NCBI GenBank assembly: GCA_009602735.1
Contig: WELA01004349.1
Location: forward strand, 290,984 to 319,653
Source: Mesotaenium endlicherianum
Taxonomy: Eukaryota; Streptophyta; Zygnematophyceae; Zygnematales; Mesotaeniaceae
Direction of reading: 5' to 3'
DNA: 28,670 nucleotides
Part shown: positions 17,429 to 27,301 of the stretch, one piece after another
How the letters are laid out: the number at the start of each line of letters is the position of its first letter
How positions within the stretch are numbered: position 1 is the first letter of the stretch
Program-made: the position numbers and the translations under genes
Notes under the pieces: model-generated
Told to the model about the DNA's origin: nothing
What the model saw: the letters and a program-made list of their open reading frames with translations, nothing else
The model's database searches: none

Positions 17429-19434
17429 TCAGAGGGGGTCAGCCGGGTTTGTCTTGCCGGGCTGGTACTGAAACGTGATGTTGTATTGTTGCAAGTATCC
17501 GCTCCATCTTGCTTGTCTCCTTGAGAGATACGGCTGCGTCTGGAGGTGCTTTAACGCCTCGTGGTCCGTGGTGACCAGTACTTTGCGTCCTTCAACGTAG
17601 CAGCGCCAAACCTTCAAGGCATGTACAATCGCCAATGTCTCTCGCTCCGTGGTTGTATAATTTTGCTCGGCCGGATTTAGCTTCCTTGACTCGTAGGCGA
17701 TGGGCTGCAGTCCCTTGCCTTGGTCTTGAAGCAGGATTGCTCCTATTGCATAGGAAGATGCATCGGTGATGACGTGGAAGGGCCAATCTGGGTTTGGACT
17801 TGGGAGTGTGAGCACCGGGGATGTGGTCAATCTTCGCTTTAACTCTTGAAATGCCTCTTCCTCTTCCTCGGTCCATGTATATAGCCTGTCCTTCTTGAGT
17901 AGATCTGTCAGGGGGGCTGCTATGTGCGAGAAGCCTTGGATGAATTTCCTGTTCCAATTGGCAAATTCCAAGAATGACTGGAGTTCTTTCTTGGTCGTGG
18001 GGGTTGGCCATCCCTCCACCACCGTGGTCTTCTTGGGGTGCATCTTGATGCCATCAGCAGTCACGTGGAGACCTAGGAACCCCACTTCTTGCTTGGCCAA
18101 CTCGCACTTTGACTCCTTTGCAAATAGCTTGTTTTGCTTCGATACTTCGAGGACTTCTTTCAAGTGTCTCGCATGCTCTTTGAGGGTCTTGCTGTAGATA
18201 AGGATGTCATCGATGAATACCACCACAAATCTGTCCAACGTGGGCTGAAATATGGTGTTCATCATCGTTATGAAAGTTGCTGGCGCGTTGGTGAGTCCAA
18301 ATGGCAGGACCATGAACTCAAAATGTCCATATCTTGTCCTGAATGCCGTCTTCTCTATGTCCGGTTCTGCGATGCGAATCTGGTGGTAGCCGCTCCGTAA
18401 GTCAATCTTCGTGAAGTACTTGGCTCCAACCAGCCGGTCCATGAGCTCATCCATGCGCGGCAGCGGGTATCGATTCTTGATGGTGATCTTGTTGAGGGCG
18501 CGATAGTCCACACACATCCTCAAGGTACCATCTTTCTTCTTGACAAATAGCACCGGGGCTCCAAATGGCGACTTGCTAGGTCGAATGAAGCCATGCTCCA
18601 GTAGCTTCTTGATTTGCTTCTTGACTTCGTCTAGCTCCGTGTATGACATTTTAAACGTAGGCCGAGAGATGGGCTTGCTTCCGGGCTCCAACTCTATCTT
18701 GTGGTCCACGAACCTTTTGGGAGGTAGGCCCTTGGGCAATTCCGGTGAGAATACTTCTTTGTAGTCCTTCAAGACTTCTTGGATCTCCTTGGGAATGGGG
18801 CTGCCTTCTTGACTCTCGATGTCTTTCTTGATGTCTTTTGGCGTGATCAGGGCCAAAAGAAGCTCGTGTCCCTTCCTCACAAGTCTCTTGAGTTGGAGGG
18901 CGGACAATAGTATCTCGTGTGCCGGCTTCTTGATGTCTTGGGTCTGGATATTCTGGATTGCGCGCAAAATACAGATTCTTGAAGTGATGTCATTCTTGAT
19001 CTTGATAGTACCGGTCCTCCAATCAACTTGGGGGTTGTGCTTGGTCAACCAAGGCGTCCCTAGGATGACGTCGTACTTGCCCAATTGCATGGGGGAGAAC
19101 ACTACTCTATCCTTGAAGGACTTGATAGAGAGTGCCAAGGGGTACGTCTTCTTGGAAGGGGTAGTATAGGAGAATCCATCGGGCATCATAATCTCCTCGT
19201 CGTGGTCAAGAGTTCGCATAGTAATACCGTGCTTGGTGGCAAAATCTGCAGCAATGAAGTTGCCTTGAGCTCCGCTATCCACCAAGATGTGGACCTTCTC
19301 TCCTCCAAGGTAACCTCTCAAACTCATTGGGGCTGGAACGTCGTCTTCAACGGGGGTCTCCACCTCACTTGGCGTGTTGCCTTCTCGTGAAGTGGGTCTT
19401 GGGGTGGTAGGCTCCTGGCCTACCGGCGCTGTCC
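17429..19434 (-). CDS. Pol of element B: protease, reverse transcriptase, RNase H
   Basis: Read in the -1 frame from the slippery site; the frame is open up to and past the heptamer at 19435-19441. Protease active site [16 protein letters not shown] (canonical DSG). Reverse transcriptase: [47 protein letters not shown] and the catalytic [12 protein letters not shown]. RNase [30 protein letters not shown] and [11 protein letters not shown], then the [13 protein letters not shown] linker. A TGA at 17429-17431 follows; the usual residue after DPL is Ser, so this is probably a one-base change of TCA. The integrase continues in the same frame. Without readthrough the copy cannot make integrase. 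Confidence 0.93.
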
Positions 19435-19441
19435 GTTTTTT
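19406..19441 (-). promoter_or_regulatory. -1 ribosomal frameshift signal of element B
   Basis: The gag codons TCA AAA AAC GGA contain the canonical heptamer A AAA AAC in the zero frame (19441-19435). A 10-nt spacer is followed by a perfect GC-rich 7-bp hairpin: GGTAGGC (19424-19418), a 5-nt loop, GCCTACC (19412-19406). The gag stop TAG (19422-19420) is inside the 5' arm. A -1 slip enters the pol frame precisely. Confidence 0.85.
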
Positions 19442-20777
19442 GACAACTTTTTGGGGCATGAAAGTGCACGATGGCCCTTTTCCTTGCAATAGAAGCATAG
19501 TCCAGCCGTCATGAGAGCTTCTTTTTCAGCCGGGGAGAGTCTTGCTTTCACTCCTTGCTGGTTTCTTGCATCATAAGTGTCATTGGAGGGTCTTCCACTC
19601 TTCCGGGCAGCCGCGGGGTCCCTTTTAATAACTCCGATTTCCATGGGTGTGGGTCCAGATTCGGATGTGGAAGGGGCTGCGTACACCCGCGTCGTCGGTA
19701 CCCGTGAAGATGAAGGCACGGAGTGCTTGAAATCCAAGGTATCCACCTTTTGGGCCACTTCAATGATCTTTGAGAAGTCCGTCAAGTCGCGTAACTCCAC
19801 TTCCTTTGCCACCTTGGGTTTGAGGCCAAAGATGTAACGGTCAATCTTCTCCTCGAGAGACATGTTGGGGATCTCAAGAGTGAGGGCGTGAAATCTGGAT
19901 GTATACTCTTGAACGGACGTCGTTTGCTTGAGATGGTGGAGCTTTCCTCGGGCAATCTTCTCCGCATTGATGGGCATGAATTGCTTCTTGAGGGCCTCAC
20001 GAAAATCTGCCCATCTTGCATATGATGGTGGGGGCTCTTGGCCGAGCATGGGGTGCGCCATAGCTTGATATATAGCCGCTTGATAGTTACGCCACCATGA
20101 TGTTGCTGCTCCTCTAAGTAAGGTAACGGCAAAGGGAACGTAGTCCTCCTCGGGTACTTCAAGGAACGCGAGGTACGTCTCCACTTGGTAGAGCCATAAA
20201 TTCAGGTTGGCACCTTTCCCGGGGTTGAAAGTGTCGGGTTTGCCGGGCTTGATGAGTTTCCTTGCTCTCGTTGGCTCTTGTGGAGGCGCTTGAGCCGGGG
20301 CTGGATTTTGAGCATTGCTCGCAATAGGGGCAACCATGGCAGCCATAGCTTCTCTTGACGCTTGCACGGTTGCTTCATAGGTGGCCAAGCCCACTTGGTT
20401 GTGGACGGTCATTAGGAAGGCTGCCCACTCATTTGCGGGAACTCCTTGTGGTGGGGTCAACTTTGCTATAGCGGCTGCCACGGGATTTGACGGTGCTCCT
20501 CCTTGTGGTGCTTCTTGTTGTTGCAGATTTTCTTGAGTAGGCTCTTCCATCGGCGCTGGAGGAGGGTGTGCTCCTCCTTGTGGTGCTTCTTGTTGTTGCA
20601 GATTTTCTTGAGTGGGCTCTCCCATCGACGCTGGANAGGAGGGTGTGCTCCTCCTTGTGGTGCTTCTTGTTGTTGCAGATTTTCTTGAGTGGGCTCTCCC
20701 ATCGGCGCTGGAGGAGGGTGTCTTGGAGAAGAAGGGCTTCCTTCGAAAGCTTGCGGTTGGTCTTGAGGATCGGCCAT
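19420..20777 (-). CDS. Gag of element B
   Basis: About 451 residues from the ATG at 20777 ([11 protein letters not shown]), 25 nt after the primer site. The N-terminus carries three 25-residue Pro/Gln-rich repeats. The gag core follows: [110 protein letters not shown] single CX2CX4HX4C zinc knuckle ([14 protein letters not shown]) lies just before the end. At 20636 the two bases 'na' are extra relative to the neighbouring repeat copies and shift the frame; without them the frame runs uninterrupted from the ATG, so this is an assembly artefact. Gag assembles the particle and binds RNA. Confidence 0.93.
20497..20722 (-). repeat. 75-bp tandem repeat in gag B (25 residues, three copies)
   Basis: Each unit encodes a variant of [19 protein letters not shown] plus a Pro-rich hinge. 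The word CCTTGTGGTGCTTCTTGTTG starts at 20501, 20576 and 20653 (75 bp, then 77 because of the 'na'). Copies are nearly identical, indicating recent expansion, and copy number is uncertain because of the N. Confidence 0.85.
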
Positions 20778-20801
20778 CTTCTTGTGCTACCAAAGTGCTT
20801 A

Positions 20802-20813
20802 GCTCCGATACCA
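20802..20813 (-). other. Primer-binding site of element B
   Basis: Minus strand TGGTATCGGAGC, one base after the 5' LTR; identical to that of element A and one base off the plant initiator-Met consensus. Confidence 0.85.
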
Positions 20814-20814
20814 C

Positions 20815-21318
20815 TGTAGTGAAACAGATAGATAAAGTACTTAGTGAATTACAAAACTTTTATCTATTCTAGACAAGGATCTTTGAACACAAGTGGTAGC
20901 TTCTTGAAAGAGAAATGGCTTCTTGATAGTTAATATATTTCTGGAATTTGGCAAGTACAAGAGTGATTCTGGAATGTCGTTCTATGTTCTAGCTCTTGTT
21001 TATATACTTGCTACATAAGTAATTTCTTGGAAGGTGTATGTTAATGTGTTGGCACCTAACACATCCCAAAAATTGCCACCTCTTTCTAGAATAATATACA
21101 CATGTCCTTTTGACCTAAAAATGGCACATTTGACTTTTGCCACGTGGAGTTCTTCTAGGTCTTTTCTCTAACTTTGAAAATGCCTTAGAAGGTTCAAAGG
21201 ACATGAACCAAGTCACTAGAGTACCTATTCACACTTGAATCCACGCAAAACTACTCCAAATATATTTGAAAATATTAAAATATATGCAAACTAATATATA
21301 ATAACTCAAATCACTACA
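20815..21318 (-). repeat. 5' LTR of element B
   Basis: 504 bp with perfect inverted ends TGTAGTG / CACTACA; pairs with 14547-15047. It carries the promoter and abuts the primer site. Confidence 0.95.
20999..21006 (-). promoter_or_regulatory. TATA box in the 5' LTR of element B
   Basis: Minus strand TATATAAA, conserved at 14728-14735 in the other LTR. The transcription start would be near 20970; this start is inferred. Confidence 0.55.
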
Positions 21319-22737
21319 CTCACCATTTTAAGTGACCTTCGCATGCTTGCGGTGTTTGACCCGAATCTGTGCTAATCTCCTAACAGATTCTATTTTGCAG
21401 CTTTCTACTTTCTACCAGCAAGATCCTCTCTTGGAAACGCCTTAGGTCTAACCTTTCTATGATACACCGAGAAGAAATCTTTCAGCGTCGGCAGAAGCGT
21501 GGCGTCTCGGCTCTTCTGTGGCCTTGGGAACTCCTTCTTCTTCGCGCTCCTTCTGCACTTGCTTCTTCAGCTTCCTTGATAACGATGCGAGCAAGAATGA
21601 GGCAGCTTCAGGCAGGACTCGTGCCTTTTGCAGGCACCACACATTATCCTCTTTCGTGAATGTCAGTGCTTAGTCACAGCGCCTAGCTTGCATGCCGTCC
21701 TTACCTAGCAGCCCTCAAATAGCTTAGAAGTTGTCACTCAGCATGCATGCACGCCTTGTGACTGTCGCGCATGACTGCTTAGCTTTTCAGCTGGCAATCA
21801 CGCCTATGTGGCTAGCTGGCAGCGTTTGAGATGAACGCACAAGCCGTGATTAGTCACTCGAGGGTCTTGGCCGAGGTGGCACACAACTGGCTCATTGCTG
21901 ATTCTAGGCCCCTTGCCTTTCGGCTGACTACTCCGTCCGAATCCCCATCCATCCCTGGGTGTGGGGTTTGACGTGTCGTGACCACTTTGACAGTGATAAC
22001 AACTTTTACATAACCGCTGACTGAGGTAACTCAGTCCTTTGGTCGGTGAGTCAATGCTGACTTTTTGTATCTGGGCGGCCGTGACTTGCGCTGCGCGTGC
22101 AACACCGTCAAGTGGATAGCAGTAGCGAGAAAGGGTCCCACCGGCTATCTAAACGGCGTCGATATTGGCCGTTTCGCCTGTCCACCATTCTCAGGCCATA
22201 GGACCCCACTTTATGTATTAGACATTCAAATTGCTTAGTCTACGAAGACTAGAGACGACTGTTTAAGCCACTCAGCCAGGAGCGTATGGTGCTGATATGG
22301 TGCCGTCTGAGCTGGCACTCCACAGGATGTAACAAATGAGCTTGATGTGGCCCGCCGCCCGAATGGCCCTTCAGCGTCAGGATGCACCTCTTGTGGGCGT
22401 CGGCTCCCCCCTCTTGCGCGCCAACCAAATGCCTTGTAAGGCCTCGTAAATGCCTCATAATGCCATTCTCGATTAATACAATTTCCATTTCACTCCAACG
22501 TTTCATCTTCTCATTCTTGTCGCTCATCTAAGCAAGTTATGCATTCAACACAATTCAACACTGGCTTCCTGTCCAATGTGTCAGCGTGTCTTGATCGTTC
22601 TTGCGGCTGCTCCCTCAATCTTTCTTTCAAAAAACAACAATTGCCCAACAACCTGATAAGCCCTCACCTCCATAACGCCCACCTAAATCAAGTGTTTATC
22701 CTACTAACAATAATAAGGCACATGGTACATCCACGAC
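21319..22737. other. 1.4-kb stretch without a convincing gene
   Basis: An 8-bp hairpin (GAATCTGT/ACAGATTC) lies at 21363-21390. A minus-strand frame 21457-21642 (about 61-68 codons, no ATG start, Lys/Glu-rich: SRKLKKQVQKEREEEGVPK) could be a remnant of the gene or element that B interrupted. A 92-codon minus frame at 22249-22527 is unsupported. The last ~200 bp probably hold the promoter and 5' UTR of the plus-strand gene at 22738; no TATA box is obvious. Confidence 0.5.
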
Positions 22738-24336
22738 ATGGCTATCAGTTTTGTAAGGGCACTGGTTGGAGTGAAGAAGCTGTTGGGGTTGTTGGCACTT
22801 GTGTCGTTTGTTGTTACTGTGTCCGCCCAATTTCAGGAACGCATACCTTTGGGCAGAGTGATGGGCTGCGATCAAGTGCGTGACTATGTGTATGTGTACA
22901 TGAGAACTGCATTGGCCGTTGGGGCACCAGCCATGATGGCACAGCGCAGCAAGTGTGTGTGGACGTTGGGCAGGCTGCTGACTAGAACTCCTGAGCAGGC
23001 TGCAGACTATATGGAGTTCGCTGAGGAGTGGGGACAGGCTGTGCCAGCACAAAGGATCGGAGGACGGTGGGTAGGCGCCAACGAGACGTTGTATATCGAC
23101 ACTAAGGGGACTGCGAAGAGTGTTGATGGCAGCGTGGCGGTCACTGCCCTCGCAAGGGGCAGGGTGCAGACAGCCATTATAGAAACGGTGGCAGCACTGG
23201 TTCAATATACCTATTACACGCATCAGGACTGTTGGACAGACCGCTCAAATTCAGTGGTTCCATCGGACACTGAGTGGGTCAACACAACTCTATGTGTTGC
23301 CCTAGATGTTGTAACGACTGTTAAACAGGAGTGGCAACGCAAGCGGGTGGAGATAGTGCAGGTTAGGGAATCCAGCTGGCATGGTACGTAGAGGGCTCTT
23401 TGTGACCATAGGGTCAACAAGCGGCTGCGACGGGCACGCCGGCGCCATCCGTGCACTGACGCGGTAGCTATCATGTTGATGTTGGATGTGGCTGAAATGT
23501 ATCTGGTAGAATACTACCGTATAGTCAAGAAGCTCCGGCCCACAGTGACATGCAGTGAGCAAACGCAGACTTGGCCGCCGTTGCCTAAAGTTGTATGGCC
23601 AAAGCTGACTCCTGGCCAGGTTGCTCTGCTGCCACATCAACTTACGGTGTGGTATTATGTGCTGCACCCATATGCCCCAGGATTGGCAGGAGTCAACAGC
23701 TTGCTTGGTGGGTTAACAGGGTTGTGCCGGTATAGCGAAAGTGGCATGTCACAGGATTATTTCAGTGATCATGCTGACCGGACACCATACTCTCCTGTAT
23801 TGCGACGGCTGGCACTGGGGCTTAACAGCATGCTCAGTGGCCTGTTAGACCTGCCCATGCTCGCGGCTGCCCAGCACAAGGCGGTTGGGAATACATTGAC
23901 GACAACAGTGGAGAGAACAGTGGGTGCCTTGCTGACAGTGAAGCTGCATACTGAGGCTTATCTAACCTATATCCCAGGGTTCGGTTATCCACAAACTAGA
24001 GACACCCCAGACGACCACAGTGACGGCTGCTATGCATTGAACAGGTTGGCCATCAAAGCAAGCAGGTTTGAAGATGGAGTCGCAGGTCTTGGATGCCAAA
24101 TATTCCGCGGCGGCCTCGAGAAACCGACAGCGAAGTGCATCGAGGCGTATGTCAAAGAAATGGTCCAGTTGGAGGTGCAACATGGCAATTACACCCTGGA
24201 TTACTACCTGGATGGTGGGGGAGTCATACCTAAGTATTGTGTAGTAGCCCACCAGCCTGTTTCATGCAACTGCGAGAATCATGTGGGCACTGGCTGTGTT
24301 GATTGCGACCAAATCATCTGCAGGTATGGGTACTAA
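22738..24336 (+). CDS. Secreted cysteine-rich protein of unknown family (two exons)
   Basis: The ATG at 22738 has a favourable context (G at -3, G at +4). It is followed by a classic signal peptide: a basic n-region, the hydrophobic core LLGLLALVSFVVTV, and likely cleavage after VSA near residue 30. There are about 16 cysteines, crowded at the C-terminus (SCNCENHVGTGCVDCDQIIC), and three N-glycosylation sites (NET, NTT, NYT), pointing to an extracellular or vesicle protein. The frame is interrupted by a TAG at 23389-23391, but both halves are in the same frame and an 84-nt GT-AG intron (23384-23467) removes the stop exactly, giving about 504 residues. Alternatives are a nonsense mutation or two genes. 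The 3' end has CAG|GTATGG just before the stop, so further exons are possible. No family recognised; no retroelement features. Confidence 0.65.
23384..23467 (+). other. Predicted 84-nt intron
   Basis: Donor ATG|GTACGT, branch-like CACTGAC 12 nt before the acceptor, acceptor GCGGTAG. Its length is a multiple of three, and its translation would be an odd Arg-rich run (RLRRARRRHP) with an in-frame TAG, unlike the flanking protein. The pyrimidine tract is weak. Confidence 0.55.
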
Positions 24337-25918
24337 GGTCGCAGCATCGCCCCCACACACGCACACATTGACTGAACAAGAAGTCAAACAGGCCTTGCAG
24401 CACTTCAACTTAAGATTGCAAGGGTCACCTGGTATTCCTTTCTAGACCTTGTTCAATATGATTTGCATAGTTCGTCTGAACGTGACAGCGTTCTAGATTA
24501 CGACTCGCTTGTGTAGAGGACTTATGAGACAGCAGTATGTACGCTTAGAACGCGTGTGACGGCAAACACCTACTATGTAAGCCTAGCAGATCGTCATGGG
24601 GCACGATATAAAATGTACCCCACATAAACTCAAAGTTGCCAGTTTATTGTTGAAGCCAATCCTTGTACTGTTGCACCTTAGACGAAAGAATCAGTGAACG
24701 TACTCATTCTGGTAACTTACCACTTAAGCTTTGTATACTCAAGCACATCACCATATAGCTGACTTTTACTCTTCGATTTCCTGATTGCATGCATCAACCC
24801 TACAAATATCTCATGCACATACGTGTTCAAATGTCTCATGGAAGTACTAGAACTTAATTTCGTCTTCATCTTGTTTATAGGTCACGCTAGGAGTCCCTTC
24901 CTATTGCTTTACATGGGCTTGTGATTGGCTTGTCCTTGGCCAAATCTAGTCTTGGTTGATTCTACCAAGAGAGAGCAAGCCTACCTCAACTACTCTAGCT
25001 CCTGGTGACCAAAGCGACAGGGTATTATCTTTTACAGTCACTGCGCTGAGAATGACAGGTTATGTCATTCTCGTATCACTAATAACCTTCAAGTCATGCT
25101 GCATGACCAGTTGCACACAATTTCTCAACCAGGAGTCTCATGAGACGCCTACTTATGTCGATCTCGAGTCAAATGCAAGAAAATCCATCGCTAGAAGGCG
25201 TGATGGCAATACGATCTTGCGTGCATGCATGAAGTCACCGACGTGTTTCTGCAGACCCAGCTATAGCAGCATTAATGTAGCGGCAACCCAACGCCTCATA
25301 CTTAGTCCTAAGCGGCACACTGACACAGATTTGAAGACGAGAGGAAAGAGCACGCAATGCAGTTGTGAGGCAATTACCCCCGTGCTGATTGTTTGTGCTG
25401 ATCGAGCTGGACAGGGCGGAGCAAGTGTTAAAGCATACAAAAGTCCTGCTATTACTGCAGACACTAAAAGAACGCGGGGCCCCCACCGAGGCTCCCTCCA
25501 GCAGACCGCATCCTTGATCTGAACGAATGAGTGCAGCTCTGCGAAGGCCACTTTTCCAATAACAATCGACGATTTGGGAGAATCTGAAAACAGTTTGTGT
25601 ACCCACACTTATGTCCATCACTGCTTTCGACGTGCCACCATCGTTGTATACTTGCCATTTGTAATGCGTGCCATCACACCTTGCGCAACAACCAGGACAA
25701 TCTCATTGCCCACACACCACACCTCCTTTCGTGCTTGCACAAATAATGCCTTGTTTATGCAGAAGGGTAAAAACACGAAATAAATGACCATCAGGAGCAC
25801 AAGGGCCAGCAACTCCATTTGCTTTCAAAACTTCATCCAAGTTTGTGAGAGGCACAGCACGTTCAAAGAGGAATATGACTCCCAGGTAGGTCTACACCGA
25901 CGGAAAATACGACAGCTC
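24337..25918. other. 1.6-kb stretch without a convincing gene
   Basis: It lies between two genes that converge from opposite sides, so it should hold the 3' ends of both the plus-strand secreted-protein gene and the minus-strand eIF3c gene. A 188-codon plus frame (24956-25522) starts at TTG, and overlapping minus frames (25235-25621) are of similar quality; none has recognisable content. Acceptor-like sites on the plus strand (for example TTTCTGCAG near 25254) leave room for extra exons of the upstream gene. Confidence 0.5.
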
Positions 25919-26446
25919 CTAGTGACGCCCACTCCTATGACTGAGGCTAACCATGCGGTTGCTATTATCTGCGGCCGACGAGCGAGAGCCTCCCGACGCC
26001 ACCGCCCTCTCAGGGCCGGCCTGGTAGGGAGTCCTGGCCATACTGCCGTAAGCATCCTGATACCTAGAGCTATGATATCCGCCGCCGCCCCCGCCTCGGC
26101 CCCCCATGCTGCCGCCGTCTCGCCTCTGGTCTCTGTAGGAGTTATTGTATAACCCCCGGCCGCCGCCCCTGCCTCCTCCGCCATACCCGCCGCCGCCTCT
26201 CCCTCCTCCGCCGTAGCCTCCGCCGCCGCCATAACCTCCTCTTCTCCCACCACCATCGTCGCGATTCTGCCTGCCCCCTCCCGACTGGAAGTCGCCGCCG
26301 CCCTCGCCGCGGTCCCGGCGACCCCGCCTGTCGCCCCCGCCTCCGCCGCCGCCGCCCCCAGCCAGGTCCGACAGGTTGATGCCACCTGTCCTGATCTCCA
26401 GGGCGCGCTCGTTGCCCTCCACGAGGACGTTGAGCTTCTCAGCATA
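25919..26446 (-). CDS. EIF3C: eIF3c, last exon (RGG-rich C-terminus)
   Basis: 176 codons including the stop, starting after CTACAG at 26447 with YAEKLNVLVEGNERALEIRTGG. This aligns with the end of the eIF3c PCI region in plants. Then comes a long Gly-rich tail: a Gly run, RDRGEGGGDFQSGGGRQNRD, repeated GYGGGGRGGG units, and the closing NRMVSLSHRSGRH, close to the RMVSLN-type end of plant eIF3c. Such RGG tails bind RNA and are usual arginine-methylation targets. eIF3c is a core eIF3 subunit that bridges the 40S ribosome, eIF1 and eIF5 in the cytosol. The exon is very GC-rich, unlike the retroelements. The stop is at 25919-25921. Confidence 0.93.
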   Translation of the reverse strand, partial: YAEKLNVLVEGNERALEIRTGGINLSDLAGGGGGGGGGDRRGRRDRGEGGGDFQSGGGRQNRDDGGGRRGGYGGGGGYGGGGRGGGGYGGGGRGGGRGLYNNSYRDQRRDGGSMGGRGGGGGGYHSSRYQDAYGSMARTPYQAGPERAVASGGSRSSAADNSNRMVSLSHRSGRH

Positions 26447-27154
26447 CTGTAGCAGCAGGACCCGCAGCACACAAGGCCACGAGCAAACGTGCACACACGC
26501 AGACAATGCACAACCCAAGATTGGGACAAAGTCAGCAGGAAAGCCCATGCAGAGTCACTCTTGCGAAAGGAAGCAAACGTTTCTGGACAGCTGCAGAGGT
26601 TTGCACACTCCCACGCACATACATGCCACCGCAGCCGCATGCTCAGTTGCACAAGGACAAGAGCGATCCTTGAAGAAGGGACCCAAGCCCATGCAGGGCG
26701 CAATGACAGCACACAGGGTCCTTTCAGACTCTGACACAAGAGACACCTGCATCCAGCGCTAGCCGCAAAAAGACAGCAGAGCAGGCACCAACAAACAACC
26801 ACAAGCCCGCGGCCCTATCGCAAGCACACCCAGGCACGCGCAGATGCCAAAGCACATATAATAGCAATGCTCCATGAGATGCAGGCAACCCACAACTTAG
26901 CGCAACGACACCCAGCCCTGTCAACCTGGCATGCCCCACCCTGACTGCACCAAACAGTACCTAACCTGGAAAAAGCGAGCCCACAGCACACAAGGGGGAG
27001 AGGGGGGGCAGAGAAAGAGTGATAAGACGAAGGGTGTGCCACTCGTCCTGCAGCGCGCGCGCATGCATGTGCAAGTGTGTGTGCATGCGTGCGTGTGCGT
27101 GTGCGTGCGTATGTGTGTGCATGTGTTTGTGTGTGAGTGCGTGCAAGCGCGCAC
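26447..27154 (-). other. eIF3c intron
   Basis: 708 bp, donor CAG|GTGCGC, acceptor CTACAG. The donor end is a TG/CG-type microsatellite on the plus strand (27057-27150). The rest contains no recognisable gene. Confidence 0.85.
27057..27150. repeat. Alternating purine-pyrimidine microsatellite (TG/CG/CA)
   Basis: Plus strand GTGTGTG, GCGTGCG and GCATGTG units almost without interruption for ~90 bp, immediately next to the splice donor. Such tracts can adopt Z-DNA and slip in replication. Confidence 0.85.
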
Positions 27155-27301
27155 CTGCATGGCGAGGTGCTGCAGGCGCGAGGGCTCCACGTTGTGCATG
27201 ACGATGCTGCGCGTGGGCTGGTCCCAGCTGGCGTGCAGCTCCTCGTCCATCATCATGCGGCTCACGATGCTGTGCACCTGCTTCTCGCTCAGCTCAAACA
27301 T
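27155..27301 (-). CDS. EIF3C: eIF3c, penultimate exon (PCI winged helix)
   Basis: 49 codons, phase 0 at both ends: [18 protein letters not shown], then [20 protein letters not shown], then [11 protein letters not shown]. This is the winged-helix half of the PCI domain and among the most conserved parts of eIF3c. Acceptor GAGAGCAG|ATG at 27302, donor CAG|GTGCGC at 27154. It joins in frame to exons on both sides. The ATG at its start is an internal Met, not a translation start. Confidence 0.95.

Larger units (their letters stand above)
14547..21318 (-). mobile_element. Element B: Ty3/gypsy chromovirus LTR retrotransposon
   Basis: A 6.77-kb element on the minus strand: 5' LTR (20815-21318), primer site, gag with a 25-residue repeat, -1 frameshift signal, one long pol (protease, reverse transcriptase, RNase H, integrase, chromodomain), a ~760-bp 3' untranslated region, polypurine tract, 3' LTR (14547-15047). 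Flanks CTCCT (14542-14546) and CTCAC (21319-21323) match at 4 of 5 bases. By eye the LTRs differ at over 30 positions (about 93-94% identity), older than element A. Pol has one nonsense codon (17429). Two single-N joins (16334, 20636) sit in duplicated sequence, so the assembled copy may be a mosaic. Confidence 0.95.

Noticed and set aside
22249..22527. 92-codon minus-strand frame beginning MSDKNEKMKRW
   Set aside because: Short, His/Arg-rich latter half, no homologous motif; it sits in the likely promoter region of the plus-strand gene.
22696..23223. 175-codon minus-strand frame
   Set aside because: It is antisense to the signal-peptide-bearing exon of the secreted protein and looks like a shadow.
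24956..25522. 188-codon plus-strand frame
   Set aside because: Begins at TTG, has no domain or compositional signature, and overlaps minus frames of similar length; kept only as possible extra exons.
26376..26762. Plus-strand frames opposite eIF3c introns
   Set aside because: Antisense to intron and to Gly-rich codons; no independent support.
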